NCBI GenBank assembly: GCA_035550075.1
Contig: DASZQG010000165.1
Location: 1 to 6,463 of the forward strand
Direction of reading: 5' to 3'
Source: AWTP1-13 sp035550075
Lineage (GTDB): Bacteria > Pseudomonadota > Alphaproteobacteria > Rhizobiales > Hyphomicrobiaceae
Length of the DNA stretch: 6,463 nt
The stretch's first letter is position 1, and each line of letters begins with the position of its first letter. Under the pieces are notes generated by a model, which saw nothing but the letters and a program-made list of their open reading frames with translations, did no database searches and was not told where the DNA came from. This document shows positions 6,290 through 6,463 of the stretch, in pieces. The position numbers and the translations under genes were made by a program.

Positions 6290-6460
6290 GTGGCCGGCGG
6301 CCGGCGCCTGGAAGGAGAGCCCACGGAGGGTTCAAGCTCCAGGAGGCCCGGACCGACCGCTTGCGGTGAAGCGCCAGCAATGGCGCCAACACCTCACCCG
6401 CAGGCCGCCGAACGGCTCAAGGCAGCCGGCCGATGCCCTCGTGGCATAGGGGCCGGCACC
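6290..6460 (+). ncRNA. Candidate structured RNA, family not recognised, strand uncertain
   Basis: By hand this segment folds into a long rod. Closing stem: 6290-6298 with 6452-6459 (one bulged G). Next: 6299-6309 with 6420-6431, eleven pairs with a single bulged A. Then GAGCC (6317-6321) with GGCTC (6414-6418). A large asymmetric central bubble follows, and the tip is GCGGTGA (6363-6369) with TCACCCGC (6394-6401), then GCGCC-AGCAAT-GGCGC (6371-6386). Competing local hairpins exist: GAGCCC-ACGGA-GGGTTC (6317-6333), inside CCTGGA/TCCAGG (6307-6312 with 6338-6343); and GCCGGCC/GGCCGGC (6425-6431 with 6451-6457) enclosing ATGCC-CTCGT-GGCAT. One pair is G-U on plus and would be A-C on minus, slightly favouring plus. 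Length and bubble shape would suit a 6S-like RNA, but I do not recognise diagnostic sequence. An open frame from ATG 6380 also runs off the edge, so an unseen coding start is the alternative. Confidence 0.33.
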
Positions 6461-6463
6461 AAA

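Noticed and set aside
5964..6324. Short frames on both strands through the non-coding region (91 and 104 codons)
   Set aside because: They run through the palindromic repeat, and their Arg/Pro/Ser-rich translations are typical of such repeats; no ribosome binding site or domain is seen.
6317..6343. GGTTCAAGCTCC resembling a tRNA T-arm
   Set aside because: The surrounding bases do not form an acceptor stem, D-arm or anticodon arm at the required spacing, and the five-base T stem does not pair.
6290..6463. Known structured RNAs considered: RNase P RNA, SRP RNA, tmRNA, cobalamin, TPP, FMN and glycine riboswitches
   Set aside because: None of the conserved core sequences I know for these families is visible on either strand. 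6S is kept only as a shape analogy in the finding.
1..6463. CRISPR array, insertion sequence, phage or defence genes
   Set aside because: No regularly spaced direct repeats, transposase, integrase or toxin/nuclease motifs are seen; the coding content is core metabolism and regulation.

Overview
The window looks like chromosomal DNA from a GC-rich alphaproteobacterium. The order ubiG / lysC – ptsP – helix-turn-helix gene, with ubiG divergent from lysC, is familiar from Rhizobiales and Rhodospirillales. The proteins themselves are of alphaproteobacterial type: a 420-residue aspartokinase with two ACT domains and a GAF-containing Enzyme I of the nitrogen PTS. No order or genus can be fixed from the sequence alone.

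Layout. Positions 1-402 (minus) hold the N-terminal part of a helix-turn-helix protein cut by the window edge. Positions 490-2784 (minus) hold ptsP, and 2918-4180 (minus) hold lysC. These three genes read in one direction, lysC first, with gaps of about 90-135 bases. A 158-base divergent spacer (4181-4338) separates lysC from ubiG (4339-5097, plus). After a short spacer with a terminator-like hairpin comes a short-chain dehydrogenase/reductase (5164-5892, plus). From 5893 to the right edge (571 bases) there is no convincing protein gene. That stretch carries several inverted repeats: a hairpin around the SDR stop codon, a small compound palindrome, a 105-base palindromic repeat of the dispersed intergenic kind, and an approximately 170-base segment at the right edge that folds on paper into a long rod.

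Function. LysC makes aspartyl-phosphate for lysine, threonine, methionine and diaminopimelate. PtsP starts the regulatory phosphate relay of the nitrogen PTS. UbiG performs O-methylations of ubiquinone synthesis. The SDR has all catalytic residues but no identifiable substrate. The coding part is ordinary core genome. The unexplained content is the structured non-coding right end, which could hold a small RNA gene; I cannot assign it to a family with confidence.
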